Assembly (NCBI GenBank): GCA_018826295.1
Contig: JAHJZX010000028.1
Span: 1 to 64,000, forward strand
Direction: 5' to 3'
Length of the DNA: 64,000 nt
Origin: Gammaproteobacteria bacterium
Lineage (GTDB): Bacteria > Pseudomonadota > Gammaproteobacteria > Enterobacterales > Alteromonadaceae
Positions within the stretch are counted from its first letter, which is position 1. The number at the start of each line of letters is the position of its first letter. Below the pieces are notes generated by a model that did no database searches, was not told the origin of the DNA, and saw only the letters and a list, made by a program, of their open reading frames with translations. The position numbers and the translations under genes are program-made. This document shows positions 25,166-35,349 of the stretch, piece by piece.

Positions 25166-25490
25166 TATTTGTAAATCAGCTCAACCCGCCGGTTGCAATT
25201 GCCGCCCTGGCTCGTCACAGCAACTCGCCCTAATGCCTACGGCAGGGCTCAGACACTCTGTGACGCCCAGTTCGGGATTCCAACCTCGGTTGGGTTGGCG
25301 AGGTCTGACCACTATAATAAAGAATATATAACTCCGGGTTTTGTATTCACGAAATTTATAACCACTATAACCTGGGTGGTTAACAGCCGGATGTCAATCT
25401 GGCCCGAATTTTCATATAATTACGCCCATTCATTCTGTTGAATGACGTTGCAGTGGCAAGACTGCAGCCAACGACCAAGAGGATCATACT
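25166..25490 (+). promoter_or_regulatory. acnB leader region
   Basis: About 325 bases without a gene. A TATAAT box lies at 25415-25420 in CATATAATTACG, with a poor -35 (TGTCAA) 17 bases upstream; another AT-rich patch, ACTATAACC, is near 25365. Farther upstream (25200-25310) the sequence is GC-richer and contains short inverted repeats such as CCAACCTCGGTTGG. Confidence 0.4.
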
Positions 25491-28088
25491 GTGCTACAAC
25501 AATATCGCGAACATGTGGCCGAGCGCGCTGCGCAAGGTATCCCACCAAAACCACTCAATGCTGAGCAGGTAGCCGCTTTAGTTGAACTGTTAAAAAACCC
25601 ACCAAAAGGCGAAGAAGACACCTTAGTTGACTTGCTGGTAAACCGTGTACCACCAGGTGTAGACGAAGCTGCCTATGTCAAAGCCGGCTTTTTAGCCGCG
25701 CTGGCCAAAGGTGAAGCCAGCTGCAGTTCAATCAGCGCTGAGCGTGCTACAGAATTGTTAGGCACCATGATGGGCGGTTACAACATTGAGCCGCTGATCA
25801 GCCTGTTAGATGATGCTAAGCTGGCGCCTATCGCTGCTAAAGCGCTGTCACACACCTTGTTAATTTTCGATGCCTTCCATGATGTTACCGAAAAAGCCGA
25901 TGCCGGTAATGCTCATGCTAAACAAGTACTGCAAAGCTGGGCGGATGCCGAGTGGTTTGAAGCCAAGCCAGCTTTAGCAGAAAAAATTACCGTTACCGTG
26001 TTTAAAGTGTCGGGCGAAACCAACACTGATGACTTATCACCGGCACCAGATGCCTGGTCACGCCCGGATATCCCACTGCACGCCTTAGCGATGCTGAAAA
26101 ATGCCCGTGAAGGCATTAACCCGGATCAGCCGGGTACTGTGGGCCCAATCAAGCAGCTGGACGAGCTGAATAAAAAAGGCTTCCCGCTGGCGTATGTTGG
26201 TGACGTAGTGGGTACCGGTTCATCACGTAAATCGGCGACTAACTCAGTGCTGTGGTTTATGGGTGACGACATTCCTTACGTGCCAAACAAGCGCGGCGGT
26301 GGTTTCGTATTAGGCGGAAAAATTGCACCTATCTTCTTTAATACCATGGAAGACTCAGGCGCGTTGCCAATTGAAGTTGATGTTTCCAAGCTGGAAATGG
26401 GCGATGTGATAGACATTCTGCCATTTGAAGGCAAGGTAGTACGTCATGGCAGCGGCGAAGTACTGGCCGAGTTCAGCCTGGCAACTGATGTGTTAATTGA
26501 CGAAGTGCGTGCCGGTGGCCGTATTCCGTTAATCATTGGCCGTGGTTTAACTGACCGTGCCCGTGAATTCTTAGGTTTAGGTCATTCAGACAAATTCCGT
26601 CGTCCACAAGCTAAAGCTGACTCTGGCAAAGGCTTTACGCTGGCGCAGAAAATGGTGGGTAAGGCATGTGGCGTGAAAGGTGTTCGGCCGGGTACTTACT
26701 GTGAGCCGAAGATGACGACTGTAGGTTCGCAAGATACTACTGGCCCGATGACGCGTGACGAGTTAAAAGACTTAGCCTGTTTAGGCTTCTCTGCCGACTT
26801 AACCATGCAGTCATTCTGTCACACTGCTGCTTATCCGAAGCCGGTTGATGTTGACACGCATCATACGCTGCCAGACTTTATCATGAACCGTGGCGGTGTC
26901 TCACTGCGTCCGGGCGATGGTATTATCCACAGCTGGTTAAACCGTATGTTACTGCCAGATACCGTAGGTACCGGTGGTGACTCGCACACCCGTTTCCCCA
27001 TTGGTATTTCATTCCCGGCCGGTTCTGGTTTGGTAGCCTTTGCTGCCGCAACAGGCGTTATGCCACTGGATATGCCAGAGTCAGTGCTGGTGCGCTTCAA
27101 GGGTGAAATGCAGCCAGGTATTACCCTTCGCGACTTAGTGCACGCTATTCCGTATGCAGCGATTCAAAAAGGCTTATTAACCGTTGATAAGAAAGGCAAG
27201 AAGAACATCTTCTCTGGCCGTATCCTGGAAATCGAAGGCTTACCACACTTAACGGTTGAGCAGGCGTTTGAGTTATCTGATGCCTCTGCGGAGCGTTCAG
27301 CAGCAGGTTGTACTATCAAGCTGTCACAAGAATCTATCGCTGAGTACTTAGAATCAAACATCGTAATGCTGAAATGGATGATCGCCGAAGGTTACGGCGA
27401 TGTACGTACCATTGAGCGTCGTATCAATGCGATGCAGGCCTGGCTGAAAGATCCGCAGCTGATGTCTGCCGATGCTGATGCTGAATACACAGAAGTGATT
27501 GAAATTGACCTGGCCGATATTAAAGAGCCGGTACTGTGTGCACCGAATGACCCGGATGATGCACGTTTACTGTCTGAAGTAGCCGGCGACAAGATTGATG
27601 AAGTCTTTATCGGTTCTTGTATGACTAACATCGGCCACTTCCGTGCTGCCGGTAAGTTACTGGATAAATACAAAGGCCAGCTGCCAACCCGTCTGTGGAT
27701 TGCACCACCAACCAAGATGGACCAGGCTCAGTTGACTGAAGAAGGTTACTACAGCATTTTTGGTAAAGTCGGTGCCCGCACTGAAATGCCAGGCTGTTCG
27801 CTGTGTATGGGTAACCAGGCGCGCGTTGCAGAAAACTCAACGGTAGTGTCTACCTCTACCCGTAACTTCCCTAACCGTTTAGGTCAGGGCGCCAACGTGT
27901 ACTTAGCCTCAGCCGAGCTGGCGGCGGTAGCGTCTATTATCGGTAAGTTACCCACGGTAGCCGAGTATCTGGAATACGCTAAGCAAATCGACGCCACGGC
28001 GGCCGATACTTACCGTTACCTGAACTTCCACCGCATGGAGCAGTACACCAAAAAAGCGGATAACGTGATTATCCAGCAAGCGGTTTAA
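25491..28088 (+). CDS. acnB: Aconitate hydratase B / 2-methylisocitrate dehydratase
   Basis: A TCA-cycle enzyme with a 4Fe-4S cluster that isomerises citrate to isocitrate; it also handles 2-methylisocitrate. Length 865 fits AcnB, which has an N-terminal HEAT-like domain. Cluster cysteines appear in G-S-C-M-T-N (about residue 710) and C-S-L-C-M-G-N (about 769-772). The start is GTG at 25491 behind AGAGGA. A terminator follows. yacL lies next, as in E. coli; AcnB commonly doubles as an iron-responsive RNA-binding protein. Confidence 0.98.
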   Translation: MLQQYREHVAERAAQGIPPKPLNAEQVAALVELLKNPPKGEEDTLVDLLVNRVPPGVDEAAYVKAGFLAALAKGEASCSSISAERATELLGTMMGGYNIEPLISLLDDAKLAPIAAKALSHTLLIFDAFHDVTEKADAGNAHAKQVLQSWADAEWFEAKPALAEKITVTVFKVSGETNTDDLSPAPDAWSRPDIPLHALAMLKNAREGINPDQPGTVGPIKQLDELNKKGFPLAYVGDVVGTGSSRKSATNSVLWFMGDDIPYVPNKRGGGFVLGGKIAPIFFNTMEDSGALPIEVDVSKLEMGDVIDILPFEGKVVRHGSGEVLAEFSLATDVLIDEVRAGGRIPLIIGRGLTDRAREFLGLGHSDKFRRPQAKADSGKGFTLAQKMVGKACGVKGVRPGTYCEPKMTTVGSQDTTGPMTRDELKDLACLGFSADLTMQSFCHTAAYPKPVDVDTHHTLPDFIMNRGGVSLRPGDGIIHSWLNRMLLPDTVGTGGDSHTRFPIGISFPAGSGLVAFAAATGVMPLDMPESVLVRFKGEMQPGITLRDLVHAIPYAAIQKGLLTVDKKGKKNIFSGRILEIEGLPHLTVEQAFELSDASAERSAAGCTIKLSQESIAEYLESNIVMLKWMIAEGYGDVRTIERRINAMQAWLKDPQLMSADADAEYTEVIEIDLADIKEPVLCAPNDPDDARLLSEVAGDKIDEVFIGSCMTNIGHFRAAGKLLDKYKGQLPTRLWIAPPTKMDQAQLTEEGYYSIFGKVGARTEMPGCSLCMGNQARVAENSTVVSTSTRNFPNRLGQGANVYLASAELAAVASIIGKLPTVAEYLEYAKQIDATAADTYRYLNFHRMEQYTKKADNVIIQQAV

Positions 28089-28106
28089 CTACTAACTTAC
28101 TGTGCA

Positions 28107-28133
28107 AAAGGCCTGCAACTGCAGGCCTTTTTT
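28107..28133 (+). terminator. Terminator of acnB
   Basis: The 10-bp stem AAAGGCCTGC / GCAGGCCTTT has an AACT loop and a T-tail. Confidence 0.9.
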
Positions 28134-28196
28134 CTGCTCGCGAATACAGGCGCAGCAGCTACACTTTCAGTTATATAACGCTAACGGAGCACTAGC

Positions 28197-28595
28197 GTGG
28201 AATACGATTTTATTTATGACCGCAATACCTTGCAGTTCAGCATTAAGCTGGCTGCAGAGCATGAAGTATTAGGCCGCTTTTTACTGGATGAGTTTGGTCA
28301 GGACGCCGCGGCGTATACGCCACTGTTGCAACAGTTAACTGCGCTTAAACCACACCAGAGCATGCAGTATCAGGGTAAGGAATTTTTGCTGGAAGTAGAT
28401 AACGGCGAGGTAACGCTTAGCCATAACACGTTGTTTTACAATGTAGAACAGCCATTACCTGAGCGGCAGCAGCATAAATTAGCCGATGACGACTTACAGC
28501 TGGACGAGCAGGGTATGCATAGCCAGTGCGGCTTGGAAGACTTATTAAAACTGCTGCGCGAATGGCAGCAGTTTTTGGCAGACAAACCGCTATAA
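28197..28595 (+). CDS. yacL: YacL (UPF0231 family)
   Basis: 132 residues. It shares with E. coli YacL the start M-E/D-Y-D/E-F, the H-E-V-L/V-G motif and the late C-G-L/V-E-D-L/F-L motif, and it has the same place behind acnB. Function unknown. The start is GTG at 28197 with GGAG about 8 bases upstream. It is convergent with the next gene, with a 6-base overlap. Confidence 0.9.
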   Translation: MEYDFIYDRNTLQFSIKLAAEHEVLGRFLLDEFGQDAAAYTPLLQQLTALKPHQSMQYQGKEFLLEVDNGEVTLSHNTLFYNVEQPLPERQQHKLADDDLQLDEQGMHSQCGLEDLLKLLREWQQFLADKPL

Positions 28596-31271
28596 CCAAC
28601 GGTCCTGACGTTTGCTTACTGGCTTAAACACCGACGAGAACGCCTGCATGCGGGCCTTTAGCAAACTGTCTCTGCCGCTATCACTGCGGCAGTAAATTAA
28701 ATCGCCCGGCCCGACATATTTGCTCCAGCAACGGTAAAAAATAGTCGCTTGCTCTTTCGTTACCGCCAGGCGCAGGGGAACGGCATGGTAATCGTCACGC
28801 GCCATGCCCCAAAAACTGCCGGCCCGGATCACCAGGTATCTGGGGTTATCGATTGGCGCAAGGATTTCGTGCAGGCAATCAGCAAACAAAGAGGACTCGT
28901 AAAAGGTACTACCTTGCAGAGCAAGAAAGACGTTGCCGCATTCTAACTCAACAGTGTTTACCGTTAACCGTCTAAACGGAGTGCTGACATGACCGGTTTG
29001 ACACAGAGCCTCAGTCAGTGCCATACCAATTTGTTTTAAGCTACCGTCTATCGGTAAATGCCGCAGCATTATTTTAACGGTGCGCACCGTAGTGGGCAGT
29101 AAGTACAGCATGCCGCCGACGACACAGAGCATAAAAGCGGCCAGCATAATTGACAGTCCGGCCCGCGCCATGTGCAGAGATAACGCCGACCCCATAACAA
29201 CCAACAGCATAAGTTGCGCCAGCAGATACTTAAAGGTTTTGGCAGTATGGTACCAGCGGATGGCGGGTAGGGTTTTGCTGCTTACGCCGGGGGCAACCTG
29301 TGCCTGATGGTCCAGGGTTAGCGCTTGCTGCCAGCGCTGCTGCAGTTGGCTAAACTGTTGTAGCCGGCTGCGCATAGTTTGATTACTGGCACGGATCAGT
29401 TCGACCTGCCGCTTACTGTCTGGCAGTTTTTCCAGCTCAGTGGCTTTAAGTCGGGTAAAACCGCTTTCTATACTGTTTTTATGCTCAGACAAGCCGACGA
29501 AGGTGTCAAAGCGGCGCGCCAGATCTTGTAAGTCCTGTAAGCCATAAAACGAACGGGTATCGACAGCCAGCAAATGCCAGATACTGCTGGCTTTATCCGG
29601 CACTGTGTTATCCAGCCGGATCGCCCGGCCGCGCATTTGGTTTGTCAGCATGAAAGAGCCAACCGAGGTTGCCAGGATCAGTGAATTGACTACCGGTGCG
29701 TCCCAGCCCTCACCTAATAGTGCCCGGGTGCCTATCAACAGTTGAATTTGGCCACGGTTTAACAACAGAGTAAATAAACTGGTCTGCTGATTTAAAGCAC
29801 CGCTAAGCTTGCTGTAATGTGCAGCACCAGCAAAGGGGCTGGCAGTCAGTTTCAGCTGTTGCAGTTCAGCGGCAAGCTCAGTTACTAAAGCCGTAGGTAA
29901 CAGACTAAGCCGGCCTGTCAGTAACGCCATTGCGGGTACTGTTTCGGTTGCTTGAGACAGGGCCTGAAATACCGGCCAGGCACCAAGCGAAGGTTCGCCA
30001 CTATCGGTGCCAGTAGCGAGCTGCTCGTCGCGAATATAATCGGTTAAAATTACCTGACGCAAACCAGACTGGCGCAGCCGGTACTCCAGTTGGTGAATTT
30101 TTATGCAAGCGGCTATCTTGACCGGGTTAAGTGCCAACGCCCGCTGCAATTGTGGGTTCGTCTGTAACAACAGCTCGCGCTTATGCAGCAGTTGACTGGC
30201 ACTCAATTGGCGTCTTAATCCGGCTATATACTCTTGCTGTTGTTTGTCGGCGGCAAAATCAGCAGAAAACAGCACCGCCTGCAGCAGTATTTGCCAGTTT
30301 CGTCTGTCCAGTTTGGGGATGTCACGTGGTTGAAAATCCAGTATTTGCAGCAAACCCAGTGGCAGATGCTGCTGGCGCGCGGCTAAAAATGCCAGCAGGG
30401 CGGCAGCCAGCTCTGGCGCGGCTAAAATATCACGGGCGCTAATAGTGTGGTTCAGCCATTTGTGCTGCGCCAGTAAGCGGTTAAATTCAGGTTGCACAAA
30501 CAGGCTGTCACACAGGGCGACAACCTTATCGTCATGCGCAGTAAACTGTTGTTGCTGGCTTTCGCTGATGGCTTCGGTCCAGACGTAATCCTGGTGCGGA
30601 CACAAGGTGCCGGCTTTAACCAGCTCAGGCACTGAAATTTCTTCGTCCACCGGGCCGCAGAGCTGCTCATAGCGCTGCCAGTTGTGGCTTTGCGCATCAT
30701 AAGGTGGTGTTGCCGTAAGCGACACCAGCACCAGCTCTGGCATGGCCGCGCATAAGGCATCTAATACCCGCCACCACTCCTTGGTTAAGTGATGGGCTTC
30801 GTCCAGAATAACTACGCCAATCTGATGCTGTTGTAACGCAGAGATTAAACAATGAATTTCAGTACTATCGAGCACTTCAGTTTCAGCGGCATCGTCGTCA
30901 GTAATATCTGCTGTAGTATCCTCCGACAGCTGGCCAGCCAATTGCCAGTGCAGTGCCTGATAGGTTACTGATGTTAATATTCCGGGGGCACGTATATCGC
31001 TGCTCACCCAGTCAGGCGGACCTTGGGTAGTAGTGTCGAAAAAATCTGCCAGACGCAGAAGCCATTGATCACGAATAACGCGGGTGGGCGACATCACCAG
31101 CGTTTTTTGCTGTAGCAGGCGAAAAACTTCCAGCCCCAGGCTGGTTTTACCGGCGCCGGGCGCGGCAACAATATGTAAACGCTTATCGGCTAAATGGCTG
31201 TGAACGGCGTCCAATACACGTTGCTGGTATGGTCGCCAGCTGTAGCGAAATGACAATTGGCTAAAAGGCAA
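28590..31271 (-). CDS. DEAH-type SF2 helicase with C-terminal membrane segments
   Basis: The 893-residue protein joins a soluble N-terminal helicase of the SSL2/type III restriction kind with two membrane helices. Walker A is A-A-P-G-A-G-K-T (36-43), DEAH is at 157-160 and S-L-T-A-T-P-P at 184-190; the second RecA-like domain has L-L-G-E-G-W-D-A-P and the arginine motif N-Q-M-R-G-R-A-I-R. Two helices lie around 675-730, followed by a 160-residue cytoplasmic tail without recognised family. A membrane-bound helicase is unusual. It stands alone, convergent with yacL. Confidence 0.8.
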   Translation of the reverse strand: MPFSQLSFRYSWRPYQQRVLDAVHSHLADKRLHIVAAPGAGKTSLGLEVFRLLQQKTLVMSPTRVIRDQWLLRLADFFDTTTQGPPDWVSSDIRAPGILTSVTYQALHWQLAGQLSEDTTADITDDDAAETEVLDSTEIHCLISALQQHQIGVVILDEAHHLTKEWWRVLDALCAAMPELVLVSLTATPPYDAQSHNWQRYEQLCGPVDEEISVPELVKAGTLCPHQDYVWTEAISESQQQQFTAHDDKVVALCDSLFVQPEFNRLLAQHKWLNHTISARDILAAPELAAALLAFLAARQQHLPLGLLQILDFQPRDIPKLDRRNWQILLQAVLFSADFAADKQQQEYIAGLRRQLSASQLLHKRELLLQTNPQLQRALALNPVKIAACIKIHQLEYRLRQSGLRQVILTDYIRDEQLATGTDSGEPSLGAWPVFQALSQATETVPAMALLTGRLSLLPTALVTELAAELQQLKLTASPFAGAAHYSKLSGALNQQTSLFTLLLNRGQIQLLIGTRALLGEGWDAPVVNSLILATSVGSFMLTNQMRGRAIRLDNTVPDKASSIWHLLAVDTRSFYGLQDLQDLARRFDTFVGLSEHKNSIESGFTRLKATELEKLPDSKRQVELIRASNQTMRSRLQQFSQLQQRWQQALTLDHQAQVAPGVSSKTLPAIRWYHTAKTFKYLLAQLMLLVVMGSALSLHMARAGLSIMLAAFMLCVVGGMLYLLPTTVRTVKIMLRHLPIDGSLKQIGMALTEALCQTGHVSTPFRRLTVNTVELECGNVFLALQGSTFYESSLFADCLHEILAPIDNPRYLVIRAGSFWGMARDDYHAVPLRLAVTKEQATIFYRCWSKYVGPGDLIYCRSDSGRDSLLKARMQAFSSVFKPVSKRQDRWL

Positions 31272-31367
31272 AGTGGTGCATCCTGCAAAATATCTGGCTG
31301 CAGATAGTACATAGTATGGTTACGAAATTGCAACCTCCGTGTGGCCAGACAACGTTGCTGTAAAGGG

Positions 31368-34300
31368 CTAGCGCGGCGTTAGCTGGCGTGGCAAAAGTAA
31401 GGTAAAGCAGGTGCCGGCGCCGGGTGTGCTGGCAACTGTGATGGTGCCGCCCAGTTTTTGCGTGATAAGATTAAATACTATATGTAAGCCCAACCCTGTG
31501 CCGCCCTGATGACGATTAGTGGTAAAGAAAGGATCGAAAATACGCTCCAGGTTTTCACTGCTGATACCGGCACCATTATCGGTAAAAATAATTTCAATAG
31601 TGTTTGCTTTGTTTAAGCAGGTTAAACTGATTTGGCCACTGCTGCGGTCTTTAAAACCATGCACTATGGCATTTTGTGTCAGATTGGTAATGATCTGACC
31701 AATAGTACCGGGGTAGCTGTCCATCTCGATATCATCCGGGCAATTCACTTTGAATATAATCTGCCGGCTACGCCACATTAAACTTAAGCTTTCCAGCAAT
31801 TCATCTAAATACAGCGCCAGTTTAAACTGCCGCTGGTTATCCGCGGTGCGATCGACCGAAACCTGTTTAAAGTTGGCCACTAACTGGGCAGCGCGCTGCA
31901 GATTATGATCCAGCAAGCGACCGGCCTGAGTTAATTTATACAGATAGTCTGTCAGTTCCTGGCGCCGAATATTACCGCTGGCCAGTTTTTGCTGCAGCAG
32001 TAAACTTTCCTCGGTGACAACACTGTTGGCTGTTAATGCCACACCCAGCGGTGTATTTACCTCGTGGGCGACGCCGGCGACTAACTGACCCAGCGCGGCC
32101 ATTTTTTCGGTGCGTACCAATTCTTTCATCGTCGATTCTAATTGCTGCAGCGTTTGCTCGGCTTTATTTTTCGACTCTTGCAGTGCCTTGCTTCTTTCAC
32201 TGAGCTGCTCTGTGCGCGCTTCTACCAGCCAGGCCAGTTCTTCCTGCTGCTTTTTTAAGCGCTTTAGCCGGGTTAGATGTAAGCCCAGTAGTAGTGATGG
32301 CAAGATGCTAAACAGCAGTAACCTGGCCCACCAGGTTTCCCACCACAGTGGTAGTACTTCAACCTCAAGCCCGGTTTCCTCGCTCCAGCCGAGTTGTGGC
32401 AAGCCCGCCCGCAGGCGCAACTGATATTGCCCGGGCGGTAAACGCTCGAAACGGGCATTGCGGTTGCTGGCATCCTGAGTGATCCAATCGGTAGACACCG
32501 GGTCCAGCCGGTATTGAAACTGTACTAGCTCTGTTTCAATAAACTCGCGGCTGGAATAACCAACACTAAAGCTGCGTGAACCGGTAGCCGGAATAGTCAG
32601 CTTTTTTAGTTGGTGTACTATGCGGGCCAGGCTCGCTTCACGGCTGTCGTTGTTGAGCCGGGCAGCAGCGCCATTGACTGTCAGACTAACTAAAGTTGGC
32701 GCAGCTATGGGCTGGGGTGTGTAGGCCAGCACTTGTTGCGGCTGAAATAGCGTAAAGCCATCCATGCCACCAAAAGCGATACTACCGTCGGCAAAGCGGG
32801 CACTGGAAGCATTGATATAATCCCGGCGCAGGGTACCGTGGCGATGGCCAAAGTTACGAAAGCTTGTCGTTGCCGGATCAAATACAGAGATACCAAAGGC
32901 GTTGCTTAGCCAGATGTTGCCTTGTTGATCCAGCTCAGCCGCTTTTAACTGGCCATTGGCCAGGCCCTGCGGCTCGGCATATTGCTTAAAGCTGACGTTG
33001 GCCGGTGTGATGTCGTTGTCCTGTGGCAGCAGTTGCAGCAGACCGGTACCGTTAGTGGCCAGCCAATGCCGGTTGTTAGCGTCACTAAGGTAGGCCATTG
33101 GCGCTGAGGGCAGGCTGGCGGCGCTGTTGTCGGCGTTAGCTGTTAGCTGGTGTTCAAATATTAATTGTCCGCTTTGCCGGTCAAACCAGGATAATCCACT
33201 GTACGAGCCTACCAGCACGTAGCGCTGGCCCAGCGGCCGGATAAAGGTGATGGCGCGGTTAAACGGATATTGCGCAATCAGTTGCTGTGCTGTGCGGTCC
33301 AGAATGACAATGCCAACCTGCTCGATGGCCAGCCACAGCTGGGTGTCACTGGCCCACAGCCGGCGCACCGGGCCGGCACTGACAGAGGCTGGCAACGGTT
33401 GATCCTGGAAGTGGCCGGTTTGTATATCCAGTGTGCTGATGCCCTGGGCATGACCAAACCAGAGCTGGTTATTATGCGCTATGGCGCAGTAAAAGGTTAA
33501 GCGGTGGCTATCGGCGGCAACAGCATCAAGGCGGTTATCGCTGATGTTAAGTTGAAACAGGCCATCGGCAGTGCCGGCCCATAAACGCTCGTCAGCGCTG
33601 ATCAGGCTGATAGTGGCAGGGTTGCGGACAGCGGCCATCAACGGCAGATCTGGCGTAATACTGCTAAACAGATTATTAGCCTGATTTAACCGCGATACGC
33701 CGCCATTCCAGGTGCCAACCCAGATGCTGCCATCACGATCTTCCAGCAATGACACCACTTTACCATTGCCGAGGCTGGCAGGATTATGACGCTGATGATA
33801 ATAACTGGCGTGTTGTTGCCACTGGCCTTCAATCAGACGTAACGAACTCAGGCCGTACTGGCTGCCAACCCAGAGCTGACCATCCTGCGTCATTTTGATG
33901 CTGCGGATCTCACTACTGCTGACGCCACTGCTGTAACTCGTTAACGTGATTTTTGTCCAGCCCCCGCTGACCGGGTCGAGCAGCACTAAGCCTTCGTGCT
34001 CAAGGCCAACCCACAAACGTCCAGCGGTATCATGGTGTAACGCCATCACCGAGGCAGTAGGAAAAGGAAAATCGGCTACCTTGCTAAGCTTGCCGCTATC
34101 TGGGTTGAAGCGCACTAAGCCACGCGGTGTACCCAGCCATAGCTGGCCCTCAGCATCAGTGGAGATAGCGCTAATATTGTTGTTTTGCAGCTCGATGTTG
34201 CCAGCGTTATCTGGTAACGGCCATTGCAAAGCCTGGGTTGGTGTATGCCACAGCGCCAGACCGATATTGGTGCCAACCCAAAGTTGTTGCTGTGCATCTA

Positions 34301-34745
34301 AATGTAACGACAACACAACTGTTTCAGTATTATCAGGTGTTTGCGCCTGAATACTTTCAAAGTAGCCGAGTCTGGGATCAAAACGGTTTAAACCGTTCAG
34401 GGTGCCCACCCAAATAACGCCGTGCTGATCGACCTGAAGTGCGGTGACAAAGTTATCACTTAATGAATGGTTTAGCTCAGGGTCGGGCCGAAATACCGTT
34501 ACGGCAAAGCCATCATAACGGTTCAGACCATTTTGTGTGCCAATCCAGATATTGCCAGCACTATCTTGCGCCATAGCGGTAACGGTGGCTTGCGATAAAC
34601 CCTGTTGAATATCCAATCGAGCAAAGCGGGACACCGATGCTAAAGCAGCATAACCAGATTCTGGCAGTGTGATGAGCAGGGCCATAAAAAACAGGGCTAG
34701 CCGTAACCGCCTTTTTGCTGAGTGTTCGTTTAAAACCAAGTACAT
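31368..34745 (-). CDS. Large propeller-type sensor histidine kinase
   Basis: About 1125 residues. A signal peptide (M-Y-L-V-L-N...) is followed by some fourteen Reg_prop blades (I-W-I-G-T-Q-N-G-L and variants) forming a two-lobed periplasmic propeller. A Y_Y_Y domain, one membrane helix, a coiled coil, a HisKA domain (H in G-V-A-H-E-V-N-T-P-L-G) and HATPase (N-x-x-x-N-A, D-N-G-A-G, G-G-T-G-L-G-L) follow. No receiver or HTH domain is attached and no response-regulator gene is adjacent. The ATG at 34745 with AAGG 7 bases upstream is preferred over the TTG/GTG-type starts that extend the frame to 34865. Confidence 0.9.
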   Translation of the reverse strand: MYLVLNEHSAKRRLRLALFFMALLITLPESGYAALASVSRFARLDIQQGLSQATVTAMAQDSAGNIWIGTQNGLNRYDGFAVTVFRPDPELNHSLSDNFVTALQVDQHGVIWVGTLNGLNRFDPRLGYFESIQAQTPDNTETVVLSLHLDAQQQLWVGTNIGLALWHTPTQALQWPLPDNAGNIELQNNNISAISTDAEGQLWLGTPRGLVRFNPDSGKLSKVADFPFPTASVMALHHDTAGRLWVGLEHEGLVLLDPVSGGWTKITLTSYSSGVSSSEIRSIKMTQDGQLWVGSQYGLSSLRLIEGQWQQHASYYHQRHNPASLGNGKVVSLLEDRDGSIWVGTWNGGVSRLNQANNLFSSITPDLPLMAAVRNPATISLISADERLWAGTADGLFQLNISDNRLDAVAADSHRLTFYCAIAHNNQLWFGHAQGISTLDIQTGHFQDQPLPASVSAGPVRRLWASDTQLWLAIEQVGIVILDRTAQQLIAQYPFNRAITFIRPLGQRYVLVGSYSGLSWFDRQSGQLIFEHQLTANADNSAASLPSAPMAYLSDANNRHWLATNGTGLLQLLPQDNDITPANVSFKQYAEPQGLANGQLKAAELDQQGNIWLSNAFGISVFDPATTSFRNFGHRHGTLRRDYINASSARFADGSIAFGGMDGFTLFQPQQVLAYTPQPIAAPTLVSLTVNGAAARLNNDSREASLARIVHQLKKLTIPATGSRSFSVGYSSREFIETELVQFQYRLDPVSTDWITQDASNRNARFERLPPGQYQLRLRAGLPQLGWSEETGLEVEVLPLWWETWWARLLLFSILPSLLLGLHLTRLKRLKKQQEELAWLVEARTEQLSERSKALQESKNKAEQTLQQLESTMKELVRTEKMAALGQLVAGVAHEVNTPLGVALTANSVVTEESLLLQQKLASGNIRRQELTDYLYKLTQAGRLLDHNLQRAAQLVANFKQVSVDRTADNQRQFKLALYLDELLESLSLMWRSRQIIFKVNCPDDIEMDSYPGTIGQIITNLTQNAIVHGFKDRSSGQISLTCLNKANTIEIIFTDNGAGISSENLERIFDPFFTTNRHQGGTGLGLHIVFNLITQKLGGTITVASTPGAGTCFTLLLPRQLTPR

Positions 34746-34857
34746 AAAAAAACCTTGGGTACTGGCACTTAAAAGTCTGTGCGGTTGATGCCCTAAGCAT
34801 AGTCGTAAATAACTGCGCTGCCATAGCATTTTCTGCTGCACAGCCAAAGGGAAAATC

Positions 34858-34874
34858 TGCACCAATTAGGTGCG
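34858..34874 (+). promoter_or_regulatory. NtrC-type enhancer site upstream of glnK
   Basis: TGCACCAATTAGGTGCG matches the NtrC dyad TGCACC-N5-GGTGCA except for the last base. It lies about 80 bases before the sigma-54-like promoter of glnK. Confidence 0.75.
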
Positions 34875-34936
34875 GCTCGCCTGAAAAATGATAGCCTAAA
34901 ATTATTATGTTATTGATAAATAATAATATAAAAAAG

Positions 34937-34952
34937 TTGGCACAAGGCTTCC
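34937..34952 (+). promoter_or_regulatory. Sigma-54 promoter of glnK-amtB
   Basis: TTGGCAC-N5-TTCC fits the -24/-12 pattern (TTGGCAC-N5-TTGC) with one mismatch at the -12 GC. It lies 46 bases before the glnK ATG and downstream of the NtrC-like dyad, which is the normal layout for nitrogen-controlled glnK-amtB operons. Confidence 0.65.
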
Positions 34953-34986
34953 TTAGTAAATAACGAATCGCTAAGACGACTACTAA

Positions 34987-35337
<351 letters not shown>

Positions 35338-35349
35338 GGAGCTGTTATC

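Noticed and set aside
25193-25441. 82-codon rightward frame in the acnB leader
   Set aside because: No RBS and no protein-like pattern; it crosses the likely acnB promoter.
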